Made by a program: the position numbers and the translations under genes. The notes under the pieces are model-generated. The model ran no database searches, was not told the origin of the DNA, and saw only the letters and a program-made list of their open reading frames with translations. Shown here piece after piece: positions 11,665-11,741 of a stretch of DNA of 11,741 bases. Origin of the DNA: DASXRC01 sp036506795. Lineage in GTDB: Bacteria > Actinomycetota > Actinomycetes > Mycobacteriales > Micromonosporaceae. How positions within the stretch are numbered: position 1 is the stretch's first letter; each line of letters starts with the position of its first letter. The DNA lies in the NCBI GenBank assembly GCA_036506795.1, contig DASXRC010000028.1, forward strand, positions 1 to 11,741, in the 5' to 3' direction.

Positions 11665-11741
11665 TACTCGGTCCCTTCCTCGGCGCTCTCGGTCTCGGCG
11701 CTGGTCGTGTCCGCGGCCTTGACCGGCGTGGCCTTCGCGGC
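11664..11741 (-). CDS. rplV: 50S ribosomal protein uL22 (L22), 3' end only
   Basis: The reading frame from the right edge ends at TAA 11666-11664 and gives 25 residues, AAKATPVKAADTTSAE followed by TESAEEGTE. No conserved L22 core is visible because the gene continues outside the window. The call rests on position immediately before rpsC with a TAATG overlap, which in S10 operons is invariably rplV, and on the acidic Ala/Glu-rich tail common at the C-terminus of actinobacterial L22. L22 lines the exit tunnel. Confidence 0.85.
   Translation of the reverse strand, partial: AAKATPVKAADTTSAETESAEEGTE

Overview
This window is an 11.7-kb piece of a GC-rich actinobacterial chromosome. Every convincing gene lies on the minus strand, so transcription runs from high to low coordinates. 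It holds the 3' part of the S10 ribosomal-protein cluster, the whole spc cluster, the secY-adk-map-infA-rpmJ segment, and the first codons of rpsM, the first gene of the alpha cluster. High GC, frequent GTG/TTG starts, a zinc-type S14 (rpsZ form) in spc, C-terminal tails on uL22 and uS3, and the order adk-map-infA-rpmJ-rpsM point to Actinomycetota. Protein style, the two extra genes between map and infA, and the intergenic repeats suggest Micromonosporaceae (Micromonospora/Actinoplanes relatives). That family call is inference, not a search result.

In transcription order: 11741-9871 is rplV (3' end only), rpsC, rplP, rpmC, rpsQ (end of S10). Then 9837-5555 is rplN, rplX, rplE, rpsN, rpsH, rplF, rplR, rpsE, rpmD, rplO (spc). 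Most neighbours overlap by 1-4 nt or abut, as expected of one translationally coupled operon. A 6-bp hairpin marks the S10/spc junction. The rplF-rplR gap is unusual: it is filled by two copies of a 46-bp repeat at 57-bp period. These form a 40-codon frame that overlaps rplF and rplR by GTGA at both ends.

After rplO a 174-nt gap carries an 8-bp inverted repeat and an extended -10 motif ahead of secY (TTG start, strong Shine-Dalgarno). secY and adk overlap by 1 nt; map follows. Then come a DUF1707 two-helix membrane protein and a class II glutamine amidotransferase, not part of the textbook r-protein cluster. A 341-nt gap with a 19-bp-period array of inverted repeats, a candidate promoter and a GNRA hairpin precedes infA. 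rpmJ (37 aa, GTG start) follows. A 173-nt leader before rpsM can fold so that the rpsM Shine-Dalgarno is paired, resembling a ribosomal-protein autoregulatory leader.

Together the genes make ribosomal proteins of both subunits, the SecY channel, the Met-removal enzyme, adenylate kinase and IF1. The most interesting material is intergenic: the coupled repeat micro-ORF (7237-7359), the rpsM leader (49-153) and the inverted repeat array (821-947).
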